IMG/VR virus record: IMGVR_UViG_3300037584_006704
Location: 1 to 22,842 of that record
Length of the DNA: 22,842 nucleotides
Source of the DNA: a virus
Reading direction: 5' to 3' (one strand)
A model generated the notes under the pieces. The model had not been told where the DNA came from. It did not search any database and worked only from the letters and a program-made list of their open reading frames with translations. Position 1 is the first letter of the stretch. Each line of letters begins with the position of its first letter. The position numbers and the translations under genes are program-made. Of the stretch, positions 6,032-16,400 are shown piece by piece.

Positions 6032-9000
6032 TTAAGGTGCATATATTATTTTATCATCTCCATCAATGTCACCAGAGCCACCTTTTATAATAATTTGATT
6101 TTCACCACCAGTTACATTAACTCTATAAAATGAAGCTGTTGAATAATCTTCATATCGTACGTTTAAAAATCCTGGGTTTGTATTTTGTGTTCCTTTATTC
6201 ATTTGTTCTTTAAATGGTTGACTAAAATTAGTAACGTGATTTGATGGGAAAGTAATTGAACCATCTGAACTTGTAATAAAATATCTTGTTTTACCCATCA
6301 TTCTACCTGTTTGGTTACCAGGATTACCATTTATTAATGATTCATAATTTACATTAGCATGAAAATCGTTATCTATTAATAACCTATTATAAAATTTATC
6401 ACTATTACTAAAATCAGAACTATCACCGAATGAAGCTGAATAATATTCCATATCACCGATAGAGTGAAACACAAATCTTTTTTCAATATCATATGTGTTA
6501 AATGTTCCATCAGAACCAGTCGGTGCTGCGAAATTAATATGTTGAACATCATTATTTGTTCTTCCCCAATTTTTATGAACATCTACATATGATTTGTTTA
6601 CGTTAGAAGCGTAGTCAATAGTTCCATTTTTAGAGAGAACAATTGTTGAACCATCATAAGTTGGTAATGGTGACATTGAAGCTGAAAGAGGATTTTCTAT
6701 TGTTACAACATAACCACCTGGTTGTAAAAATGGTGGGTGAAAATTATTTTTTACACTTTGATTACTTTCACTTGCAAGTGTACTTCCACTAAATGGTGCT
6801 AAATACCCACTACTTGTAACATACGCGTTACCAAGACTTATTGTATCACTATGTATCACTTCAATCGAACCAATGGTTGATGGGGTGATTTCAGCTGTTC
6901 CCTCTTTTTCAGTCAATAATTCTGTTAATGTTTCTTTATTAAAAACAATATTATTTAGTTTGATATCTAAATTATAATTACCAATAGGAGCATTTGGATT
7001 GACCTCCACACTATGTTCTTCATTTTCATATTTTTGTTTTTCTAATAATGTGTTTTTTATTTGAACACCAACGTTTGCATTTCTATCACTAAAAGTTGAA
7101 CGAGCAGGAACTAACTTTTTCAGACCCTCTACTAATGAAACATCATATAAATTCTCATATGCTCTAATAAATTTATTAGTATTTATTTCAATTGGATTTT
7201 CTTTAAAAAAGTTTTCTCTAAATGTATCAAACTCATTATAGAATTGTGAGTAATAATCATTTGGATTCCCATATAATTTTTCAAAATTAAATCCACCCAA
7301 ATTATCTAATATAAAATTATTTACAAAATTTTGTGGTGATGAAAATAATTCAAGCTTTGGTGAAGTAATAACCTCAGGTTTTTGATTATTATTAATATTA
7401 TCAACTATGTCTGAATTTAAATTATTTCCAATTGATTGAATATTTGGATTAATTAGAATTTTATTGTCATTTGCATTATCTTGATTATCTTGTGTTATGA
7501 CTTTTACAACATCTACAATATCAAAACCATAAATAATTGAACTAGTAAAAAATGTTCCAGGCTTTGTGATAGAATAATCTCCAAAAAGTTTAGGTGGTGA
7601 TGAGTCTATAAGTTGTAGATTTTGTGCTGATGATGAAACTGAAGCACTAGAGTAATTTTCGTTTAATTTAAAACGATACACTAAATCTGTTTTAAAAGAG
7701 TCTATTGTATTACCAACAGTTGAAAATTTGTTCAATGTATGTTGTTTAAATTTTGAAGTACTTAAAGTTGTTGACCAAGCTTTAATTTCAGCTAATGAAC
7801 CACTAAATATTTCACCAACAAATAAATTTGATGATGATAGTGGATGTCTTGAACCACTTGATTGGAAATTTTGGTTTGCAAAAAACCCTTTACCACCTTC
7901 AGTTGAAGAATTTCCAACTAAACCACCACTTATTGACATTGTAACTACACTATGTGGTTTTATAATTTTATTATTTTGTAGAGCTGAATGTAGTCTATAT
8001 TCAATTGTACCAGGTCCAGATGTTGAACCTGTCATTCTCTGTAACATTACGTTCCATAATTGTCCATCTGTCATTTGGTTAAATGCCAATGACATTGAAA
8101 AACCTCGACTACCAATGGCCGTATCAGCTTCTTGTGAATTATTTAATCTAAATTCAAATGAAGAACTTAATCCATCAGAACTTGGAATTAATCTTACATC
8201 CCAAAGTGTTTCAGCACCACTACCACTTGATTTTAATATTGTTTGTTCTTGCGTAGTTTTTACATGTTTGTATACAAATTCAACTGTGTTTATATTTGCA
8301 CCATCCATCCACCAATCAAGATTTAAAATTCTATCTGTGTTATTATTAAAATTATAATAGTATAATTTTTTCTTATTATCAATATATGAAACACTACCAG
8401 TTATCGCATCTAAATTAATATCTACACCAGTATCATCTGGTAAATTATCATTTAGACTATCGTTTAAATCATTTGTTGTTGAACCACCAAACTCTTGGAA
8501 ATTAATTACATCAGGAGGATAACCATATACATTTAATAAACCTCTTATGGAATTTTTTGTTCCTTTGGATTTATAAATATACAATAAATTATTTAGAGTT
8601 TTTCTCCATGTATTGTTTTTAATATCATCAATTGAAGTAACACCGCTTAAATAAGAACCCAATGTTTCAGTTAAACTTCCACCAAATGGATTTATCGCTT
8701 GATACCCCATATTATTTAATAACATTGGTAATGTATTATCAGGTGGTGAATTAGTTTTTTTATATCCCCTTTTATGAATTGTTCCCATTGAATCAATATG
8801 ATTTCTAATTAAATCATATTGTTCACCTTGTAGATTTAAGAATTTTTTCATATCATTAAAGTCAGAACTATTTTGAATATAAAGAGGTAAATTGTTTTCA
8901 AATGAATGAATGTTATTAGTATCGAAAGTTTCTGCTTGAGTTAAAGCATTATTATACCAATCTGTAAATTCAGTCGATGTTGTTTTATAAATGTTGTCGA

Positions 9001-11263
9001 ATGGTAAAACATTAGTTGGATTTTTTAATGTTACTTTTACATCAGTAATAAATGATTGAGTTAAAGCAGAACCTGATGTTATTTTTAAAGTAAATAAATC
9101 ACCGGCCGGCATTACAGAACCTTTAAATGGAACACCACTTTGAGTTATTACTGTAGTTGGATATAAATTAGTTGAATCTTTAATTTGACTTGAACCTGTT
9201 TTAACACTTCCACTTAAAATTTCAATTTTTGTTGAACCGGCATTAAAGTCACCAGTATCGATACTTAAATCAGCCATATCATTACCATTTGTTTTTGGTA
9301 TGAAATAAGATTGAGAAGCTTCATATATAAATCTTTTATAAGAACTACTAATTACAGTTGGCTCTAATATTGATGCAGTGTGAGCTGTGTCATGTGGTAA
9401 AAAGAAACCATTAGATATAAAACCAGTTACTAAATTATTACTAATTTGCCTACTAATTTCTAAATTATTTGTTCCCTTTAGTAAAAATGAAAGATATACA
9501 GACCCACTATGATTAAAAAATGGTTTATTTTGTATTCTATACAATGTGTCTGTTAAATGAATATCTTCACCTAATTCCAAATTAGAATTTTTATAAACAA
9601 CATTAAATCCATCACTTTGATTTAATTCTTCATAATTACCATCCTGTTTTAGTGGATTATTATCAGCATAGTTTTTCAGTGCAGGAGCAGAGGAGGTTGA
9701 ATCCGTTTGTCCATCAAAATATAAAAATCTTTCATAAGGTGTAAATGTTTTAAATTCTTCACTTATTTTATTAAATAAATCTTTTCTTTTTTGAATTACA
9801 AAAGTTGAATCACCAGTTAGAGAAATACCATCAGTTGACAGTGAACTTGATATTTCTGAATAGTAACTTTGAATAGTTTCAACCTTTGTTTTAAAATTTT
9901 CTAATTTCTTTTTAGCAGAACCAAAAAATGTATGATTTGTAAATTCGTTAAAATCTGTGTTTAAATTAGGATAACCATAACTACTCGCAGATATTAAAGT
10001 GTCTGATGTGATATCTTCTATTGATGATGAATTTATTAAATCATCAAAATTTTCAAAACCAATTTCATTATTTATAGGAGTAAGCCAATTTTCTTGTTGG
10101 TCAGGTTTTAATCCATCACCAAAAAATACATCAGGTACTTCAGAAAAATAAAATATATCTTGTACTTGTGTTGTTAGAACTTCTCTTTCAATAGTAACAA
10201 ATGATAGATTACTTATGTTGGTAGGTAGTGCATCATATAGTTTAAGTATAATTGATTGATTGTCTTTACCATCTGTTACCCTATCAAAGGTATAATTCAT
10301 AATAGGGTTATGGTCACCGTTTCCAACACTTAGTATATGTCCGAATTGATATTTGTAATTAGGATTAGGTAAAAAATTACCCTGTTCGTCAACTTCAGTT
10401 AAAAATTCAGGTTCATTGTTATTAAATTCATTTGTTAGTTTTGTTATAACATCTGAATTATTTAAAATAGGTTCGTTTAATATTTTTAATCTAACCTCTT
10501 TTCTTGAAGTTGATATTTGTTTTATAATAAACTTATATTGTACATTTTCAGGTTCAGAATAATAATATTCAACTCCCAATGGTGGTGGTGATGGTGGGGT
10601 GTTGTCTACTGTTTCACCATCTGGTCCTGTATCTGGAGGATTTTGAAGTTGCCAATCAGTATATTTTGGTGGTTCAGGTATAGAACCACCGATTATAGCC
10701 GGTATTAACTCAGCAATATCTTGTCTATTTACACTAACCCAACCAGCAGAATCTTCAATATTTAAAAATCCACTACCATTATAATCAAAATCTTCAAACC
10801 AATAAGGTGTTGGTAACTCTTGTTCAAATAATTGTCCTGCAGAAACTTGATTTAAAAAGTCAATTTGAATTTTATAATCACCTTGAGGTAATTCGAATTT
10901 ATTAAATATTTCATTTGGTTTTATGTATATTTCAGAAGAAGAATCAGATATATCTTTTTTGTATATTTTAAAATCACCTTTATCACCACCATATAAATTA
11001 CCACCTATGGGCTTTTCTCTGTATACATTATTTTCTGTAAATGGTGATATATTAATGACCATTGAATTAGGATTTAAAGTTGAGAAAAATATAGCTTTAC
11101 CATCAATACCTTTTTCACTATTGGGTAAATCCACTACATTGGTTATAGCTTCAGTTGGATAAATGGTAAGTCGAATGTAATCATTATCTGAAAATTGTCC
11201 ATTGGTTTCAGAAATTACTAAATCTTTATCTTTTTGATTAAATTCAAATTCTAATTCAGGCAC
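6032..11263 (-). CDS. Giant baseplate/tail protein (1743 aa) with gpI-like segment and LamG-like domain
   Basis: This is the largest protein in the window. The N-terminal 200 residues are beta-rich, followed by a proline stretch (TPPSPPP, near 224). Around residues 855-930 is a helical section with W-R--L--L--IYKSKGTKNSIRGLLNVYGYP. That matches the KGT---IR--L---G pattern of P2-type tail protein I, the TssG/gp7 equivalent in contractile tails. Residues about 975-1190 look like a LamG/concanavalin-type jelly roll, ending in the usual GSLAEIKAWSTTLS stretch. The C-terminal 550 residues are Asn/Ser-rich with no recognised domain. T4 gp7 has 1032 residues. The start is GTG: a TGA lies a few codons upstream in frame, and GGAG sits 7 bases before. 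It shares one base with the stop of the 733-residue gene (TAGTG). It is a virion protein with high confidence; the wedge role is inference. Confidence 0.7.
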   Translation of the reverse strand: MPELEFEFNQKDKDLVISETNGQFSDNDYIRLTIYPTEAITNVVDLPNSEKGIDGKAIFFSTLNPNSMVINISPFTENNVYREKPIGGNLYGGDKGDFKIYKKDISDSSSEIYIKPNEIFNKFELPQGDYKIQIDFLNQVSAGQLFEQELPTPYWFEDFDYNGSGFLNIEDSAGWVSVNRQDIAELIPAIIGGSIPEPPKYTDWQLQNPPDTGPDGETVDNTPPSPPPLGVEYYYSEPENVQYKFIIKQISTSRKEVRLKILNEPILNNSDVITKLTNEFNNNEPEFLTEVDEQGNFLPNPNYKYQFGHILSVGNGDHNPIMNYTFDRVTDGKDNQSIILKLYDALPTNISNLSFVTIEREVLTTQVQDIFYFSEVPDVFFGDGLKPDQQENWLTPINNEIGFENFDDLINSSSIEDITSDTLISASSYGYPNLNTDFNEFTNHTFFGSAKKKLENFKTKVETIQSYYSEISSSLSTDGISLTGDSTFVIQKRKDLFNKISEEFKTFTPYERFLYFDGQTDSTSSAPALKNYADNNPLKQDGNYEELNQSDGFNVVYKNSNLELGEDIHLTDTLYRIQNKPFFNHSGSVYLSFLLKGTNNLEISRQISNNLVTGFISNGFFLPHDTAHTASILEPTVISSSYKRFIYEASQSYFIPKTNGNDMADLSIDTGDFNAGSTKIEILSGSVKTGSSQIKDSTNLYPTTVITQSGVPFKGSVMPAGDLFTLKITSGSALTQSFITDVKVTLKNPTNVLPFDNIYKTTSTEFTDWYNNALTQAETFDTNNIHSFENNLPLYIQNSSDFNDMKKFLNLQGEQYDLIRNHIDSMGTIHKRGYKKTNSPPDNTLPMLLNNMGYQAINPFGGSLTETLGSYLSGVTSIDDIKNNTWRKTLNNLLYIYKSKGTKNSIRGLLNVYGYPPDVINFQEFGGSTTNDLNDSLNDNLPDDTGVDINLDAITGSVSYIDNKKKLYYYNFNNNTDRILNLDWWMDGANINTVEFVYKHVKTTQEQTILKSSGSGAETLWDVRLIPSSDGLSSSFEFRLNNSQEADTAIGSRGFSMSLAFNQMTDGQLWNVMLQRMTGSTSGPGTIEYRLHSALQNNKIIKPHSVVTMSISGGLVGNSSTEGGKGFFANQNFQSSGSRHPLSSSNLFVGEIFSGSLAEIKAWSTTLSTSKFKQHTLNKFSTVGNTIDSFKTDLVYRFKLNENYSSASVSSSAQNLQLIDSSPPKLFGDYSITKPGTFFTSSIIYGFDIVDVVKVITQDNQDNANDNKILINPNIQSIGNNLNSDIVDNINNNQKPEVITSPKLELFSSPQNFVNNFILDNLGGFNFEKLYGNPNDYYSQFYNEFDTFRENFFKENPIEINTNKFIRAYENLYDVSLVEGLKKLVPARSTFSDRNANVGVQIKNTLLEKQKYENEEHSVEVNPNAPIGNYNLDIKLNNIVFNKETLTELLTEKEGTAEITPSTIGSIEVIHSDTISLGNAYVTSSGYLAPFSGSTLASESNQSVKNNFHPPFLQPGGYVVTIENPLSASMSPLPTYDGSTIVLSKNGTIDYASNVNKSYVDVHKNWGRTNNDVQHINFAAPTGSDGTFNTYDIEKRFVFHSIGDMEYYSASFGDSSDFSNSDKFYNRLLIDNDFHANVNYESLINGNPGNQTGRMMGKTRYFITSSDGSITFPSNHVTNFSQPFKEQMNKGTQNTNPGFLNVRYEDYSTASFYRVNVTGGENQIIIKGGSGDIDGDDKIIYAP

Positions 11264-13464
11264 TACATTGCTCCATCATTTTTACGAGTTTTTTTGGGAA
11301 CTTTAATGAATGTATCTCGTCTCATAGGTTCACCTTTTCTATTTTTTTTAATTTTATAATCACCAATTAATAAACCTTTATTTGAATTTCCACTAGAATC
11401 ATAAATAGAATTATTTGTTAATTCACTTGTATTTATTTCCATTTTACAATTTTTTTTCAATTCCATATCCTGATTATCATTTATAAATATCTGTCCAATG
11501 GAACTTTCCATTGGAAAAGTTCTATCAGAAGTTTCTCCATTATATTCATTATAAGAAATAAGTTGATTATCTTGAACAGCTTCGATGTTTAGTAGTTCAT
11601 AAATACTATATTGTTTGTTAAAATAACGACATTGTTCTAAATCTAATTTTTCAATTGATGAACCTAATTCATTATTTTCTCTAGCATTTATCAAAAACTT
11701 TTCATCAATTATATCCGTATCTCCAATTTTACCTCCACCCAATGTATTTAAAATACTTTGATAATATTTTGAATCTTTATCAATTCCACCAATGATAGCT
11801 GTTGTGTATGGCCAAGGTAATGTTGTGTAATTAGTGCCTCCCAACTCACCAAAATCAGGATATTGATTAATTGGTATATCTAAGAAAATTTTAGTTGTTA
11901 CTAATTTCCATCTACCTAATTGTCTTGTTGTTTCATCAAAACTTATCATAATAGACTTTATGTTTTTAATACCTGGTGTAGTATATGTGTTTGTAACAAA
12001 TTCATTATTTTCATTACTAAAAATTTTATATATATTTTCGGTGTCTTTTAAAATTTGTAAATCTTGAAGTTCAGATGGTCTAATTTTTAACCAATCATCT
12101 AAAGTTTTTATTTTATCTTCAATATCATTCCAATCAATTACAAAGTAATAGAATTTTATTGTATCGATATCAAAATTGTTTTCACTCATCGCTTTAAAAC
12201 TTAATCCAATTGTAGCTGGTGCTGAAGCTATCAAACTTTTTTGTAAATCGTTTTCATAATAACTTTGTAAATCAATTTCTGTTTTTAAATTATTATCAGT
12301 ATCTAAAGTTGAAACGATTGTCTTTGGAATAAAATTTGGATATATTGAATCTTGGTTATCGTCTGGTCCTGGTGGATTTGTATTATTACTTAATTGTCTA
12401 TCAAAATTAATTGATAGTAAATCCACATCAGATAAAAAGTTTGAAATAAAATAAGTTGGTTGAACGGATTCAAAAAATTGTACATAGTTCTCTTCATCAC
12501 TTAAAATTTCATCAACTTCACCAGCCCAATTATTAGGAATTGCATCAATAGTACTGATGGATATTTTTAAATCAGTAACTGTCCAGGCTGGTTTTTCATC
12601 ACCATAACCTCCCCCATCACCTTCTACATCAACAATTTTTGGAAGATTTGTTTCAGAATCAAAATAAGATATTTTACCACTAACTTCATTACCTTGAACA
12701 TTAAATAATTCTAAATTATCTATTTTATAAACTTGATATTTTCTTTTTCTTACATCAGTTCCAATCCATGGGTCTTCATCACCTCTTAATCTAATTACTA
12801 AATAAATAGCATTATTAATATTTTCATCAAATATTTTAGTCGATAAACCACCTTCATCTTTTAATGGAAAGTTTTCGGTAAATGGTCCATTACCACCTAG
12901 ATATTCATCACCACCACTAAAACCTGTATTACGACCATCGAAATCTCCAAATTCCGGCCCATCAGCAGCTGCAGAAAAGTTGAATAAAATATTCTTCCCT
13001 TCTACATGTGTGACATTTCCTAAATCACCACCATTTAAATTACTAAAATTTTGTACAAAAAATCTTCTTCTAAAACTATCTGCCCCAACAATACTCTTTA
13101 AAGCAGAATAACCAATACCAGGTGTTATATATGCATCCTCTTCGGAAAATAAATAACCCTCCACTCTATTATTTTTAGTGGGTTTAGGTGATGCATAAGC
13201 ACTTACATACAATGAATCAATACGAATAAAATTTGAACTACCACCTCCCCCTTGTGCCTTTAAATTTCGTTTTATTATTGCATTATTAACATCAGAACCA
13301 ACTGATTTTGTGTATAAATCTTTATTTTGAAATTTATCATTGTTGAGAGGTAGACCGATTGAATCATAGTAATTTATTGATTCAGTATTATAATTTTCAT
13401 CAAAATTATAAACACTAACATCACCTATGTTTGGTTCGTCAATAATTATTAATTTCTTTTCCAA
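11263..13464 (-). CDS. Virion protein (733 aa), shorter paralogue of the 1271-aa neighbour
   Basis: This 733-residue acidic, Asn-rich protein is unrecognised as a named gene. Residues about 150-260 may be a jelly-roll domain ending in YQVYKIDNLELF. Residues about 425-545 look like a degenerate PKD domain (YYFVIDWND, later YTTPGIKNIKSIMIS), followed by a C-terminal module from about 557. That module has the same landmarks as the 1271-residue protein: IIGG, YY-SI---LG, a YSIYELL segment, a DSSGN-N-G-LI-DYK stretch, and a basic tail ending NDGAM. The start is TTG, immediately after the neighbour's TAA and in the same frame; GGAG lies 8 bases before it. No Met occurs early enough to be an alternative. 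The two genes probably arose by duplication. A baseplate or fibre component is the likely role. Confidence 0.65.
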   Translation of the reverse strand: MEKKLIIIDEPNIGDVSVYNFDENYNTESINYYDSIGLPLNNDKFQNKDLYTKSVGSDVNNAIIKRNLKAQGGGGSSNFIRIDSLYVSAYASPKPTKNNRVEGYLFSEEDAYITPGIGYSALKSIVGADSFRRRFFVQNFSNLNGGDLGNVTHVEGKNILFNFSAAADGPEFGDFDGRNTGFSGGDEYLGGNGPFTENFPLKDEGGLSTKIFDENINNAIYLVIRLRGDEDPWIGTDVRKRKYQVYKIDNLELFNVQGNEVSGKISYFDSETNLPKIVDVEGDGGGYGDEKPAWTVTDLKISISTIDAIPNNWAGEVDEILSDEENYVQFFESVQPTYFISNFLSDVDLLSINFDRQLSNNTNPPGPDDNQDSIYPNFIPKTIVSTLDTDNNLKTEIDLQSYYENDLQKSLIASAPATIGLSFKAMSENNFDIDTIKFYYFVIDWNDIEDKIKTLDDWLKIRPSELQDLQILKDTENIYKIFSNENNEFVTNTYTTPGIKNIKSIMISFDETTRQLGRWKLVTTKIFLDIPINQYPDFGELGGTNYTTLPWPYTTAIIGGIDKDSKYYQSILNTLGGGKIGDTDIIDEKFLINARENNELGSSIEKLDLEQCRYFNKQYSIYELLNIEAVQDNQLISYNEYNGETSDRTFPMESSIGQIFINDNQDMELKKNCKMEINTSELTNNSIYDSSGNSNKGLLIGDYKIKKNRKGEPMRRDTFIKVPKKTRKNDGAM
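11266..11800 (-). repeat. Paralogous C-terminal module, copy in the 733-aa gene
   Basis: This codes for about 178 residues running from IIGGIDKDSKYYQSILNTLG to a basic tail ending NDGAM. The order of landmarks (IIGG, YY-SI---LG, a YSIYELL segment, DSSGN-N-GLLI-DYK, Lys-rich tail, N-GA-hydrophobic) matches the C-terminus of the 1271-residue gene. The similarity is visible at protein level only; the copies are strongly diverged in DNA, so the duplication is old. Confidence 0.6.
11271..11274 (-). promoter_or_regulatory. Ribosome binding site for the GTG start of the 1743-aa gene
   Basis: GGAG on the minus strand lies within the Gly-Ala codons that end the 733-residue gene, 7 bases before the GTG that overlaps that gene's TAG. 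It decides the GTG start, since the first internal Met is at about residue 68. Confidence 0.65.
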
Positions 13465-16400
13465 TTAAAAAGCTCCATTGTTCTTTTCTGTTTTTACTTT
13501 ACTAAATACTTTTCGTTTTTTTGGTTTTAAACTTTTTTTATCAAAACTTGGTTTATAATCTGAAATTAAAAATCCTAAATTTTGATTGCCACTTTTATCA
13601 TCAATAACATTATTGTCTATTTTTTCACTAGTTAAATTAATTAATAAACTTTGATTAATTTCATTCTCATCAGTAATTACACCTTGTTTAGGAAATGGTA
13701 TTTTATCATTTGGAAAATCACCATCTATAAAATTACCATCAACACCATATCTTGGTAATACAGGATAGTATGAATCATCCAACCAATCTTGTTCTGAAAA
13801 AGTATCAACAACTAAAGTGCCGTTTTGTATACTTCCATTTATATCAATACCCTCTCTGTCAAATATTGAAGTATTTATATCAATAATGTTTTTCCAATAT
13901 CTTGATTCATCAGGTTTTCCGACTTGATTTAAATCTTGTTCTTCAAATCCAAACAATTCCCAAATTGACTTTGGTTCATTATAATATTTTATATTTGTTA
14001 AGTCAGAATCCCCTATATGTTTTCCAAGTGTTTCTACTATTGGTTGTGTGCCATTATTAATTAAAGTTTCTTCTGTTTGTATTGTTTTATCATTGTATCT
14101 TTTTTTTATATAATTTGGTAAAGTATCTAATTCATTAATATCTTTACCTTCCATTTTTAGTAAAGCTATTTCAGTTTTTAATTTATCACTATCATTAGCA
14201 AATTTTACAAAAGTTTTAGTTTCGTCTAAAAAACCTAATTGTCTTTTAATAGAATTATAATATGAACTTTGATTTGAATAACCACCAATTATTGGTAAAG
14301 TGTTTTTAAATGGAATAAATGAAAAACCATCACTACCAAAATATGTAAAATCTTCATCTAACCCTTCATTAATATTTATTCTTAATTTAAATTTTTTAAC
14401 ATGAGCTACACCACCTAAGTTTCCATCCTCGTCTATTTTTTTTCTAACCATAAATCCTGTAACTTCAAAAGTTCCACTCTGTTCATATGTATGATACAAA
14501 GGTGTTTCTTCGTCAATTTGTTCAAGTTTTGTTGTAAATTCTTTTGGTGAACCATCACCCCAATCTATATCATAGATGAAGAAAAGGCCTTTTTTAAAAT
14601 CTCGATAAATTGGAGTTCTTTTTACATCAAAGATTTCATCTGTTGGATAAGTTGGATAAAAATAAAATTGAGCTTCCAATGGAGCGGTTGTATCTTTATA
14701 TTCATTAGGTTGTAATTCTTTGTCATAATATTGTGTTAAATCTCCTTTACCATAATTACCAACAGATATTTTTTTTCTAACATCTACATCAGGAGTAAAT
14801 TCATAAGATTCAATAATTTTAAAATCATCTAATAATACTCTACCATAAAAATTATTAGCAGCTTGAACGATTAAAAATAATCTTCTAACATAATTAGTAT
14901 CACCATATAAAAAATTATTACCTAAAGTGAATGAAAAAGAAAATTCCTCCCATTCATCCATTACAGTGTTTTTAAATCTACCCATAGAACCATAATTTGA
15001 AAATGCTGCACTAACTGTGCCATCACTATGTAAATTATCATTATAAGTTTGAGAATTAAAATCACCATGTGGGAAATAAATATGTTTTTTATTATAAGGA
15101 TATGTCCCATCTGTTGGTATATTATCTAAATTTAAAGGATATGGAAAAAAATTATAAGTTGTTTCATCTATCCAACGCATTGGATTATAAATATCACCAT
15201 CAGAATCAACAACAGCTAATTCAACTTCTGGTTGGTCATAATTTCCTACAAAACTACTATCAGTTTTCATTTTAAAGGAAACTTTAAGTGAAGAATATGG
15301 TGATAATAAATTACTAGTATCCGTAAAACCACCACGATAAAATTCTATGACTTGATTTAAAGACCTGTATTGATTTTCTTTAGGGACATCATCTCCAAAA
15401 TCATCATCCCAATTAAACGAGTAATCATATAAATTCAACCATCCATCTCCTGCAACATCTCTAGCAGATTTACTAAAATTAGTTGATAAAAATTCTAAAC
15501 ATTTACCATATGAATATGCTTCATCACTAATTATCCATTTTGCAAAGTTTGGCCAACCCACCAATGTTGGTGCACTGTTCCATCCAGTTGGTTCAACTGC
15601 AGGGGATGTTATAAATGATTTTTTAACACCTTTAAATTTTTCTATCTCTAATGTACCATCATCGGCAAAAAGATTGGTTAGTTGTTGATATTCATATCCA
15701 TCATTACTATCAAGAAAACAATCATAGTGATTCATATGAAAGAATAAATTACATGAATTTTCTATATTTTGAGTATTGTAACCATGGTATAATGATGCAA
15801 ATAAATCATAAGATAATCTTAATAAACTGTTTTCATGGTCAAAAAAATAAGGATAATAACCAGCATATCCAACTCTGTTTTGATTATCATTTGGTTCACC
15901 ATTTGATTGGTTAAAAGAATCTATAAAATTTTCTCCAGTGGATGATTCCTCAATATATGACCCACCATCTCCATATAGGTCTATATCTCTTTTTCTGGTT
16001 TCAATTCCATCATAAGTACAATATCCCCAACCACCATCTGGTATGAAGTAAGAAATTTCTGCAAGTATACCTGAGCCTCCACTATCATTGATAATTGGAG
16101 CTGGATGAGTATATTTACTTAAAATAAATCTACCAGAGCCATTGTTTATTAAATTAGGTTTGTAAATAGTTTTAAAATCAGGCCCTTGACTTGGGAAGTA
16201 ATCACTATTTAAGTTATCATCATTGAATACAAACATACCAAGTGCTATTCTACCATCTTGATTAGAATTTAATAGTCCTTGATTGGTGTTTTGAAAAGAA
16301 CCCATATCGATATCCAAACCACTAAATGGGTCGAATGGTTGTAAAAGAGTTTGTTCAATGTCTATATTTGGTACTCCAAAATTATCTGAAAATTCTTCGT

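Noticed and set aside
6376-6582. 68-codon minus-strand frame inside the 1743-residue gene
   Set aside because: It is an alternative frame of a clear coding region, with no start signal and a composition typical of out-of-frame AT-rich DNA.
7728-8357. 209-codon open frame on the plus strand
   Set aside because: It lies wholly inside the 1743-residue gene, opposite a LamG-like coding region, has no ribosome site, and its translation shows no domain.
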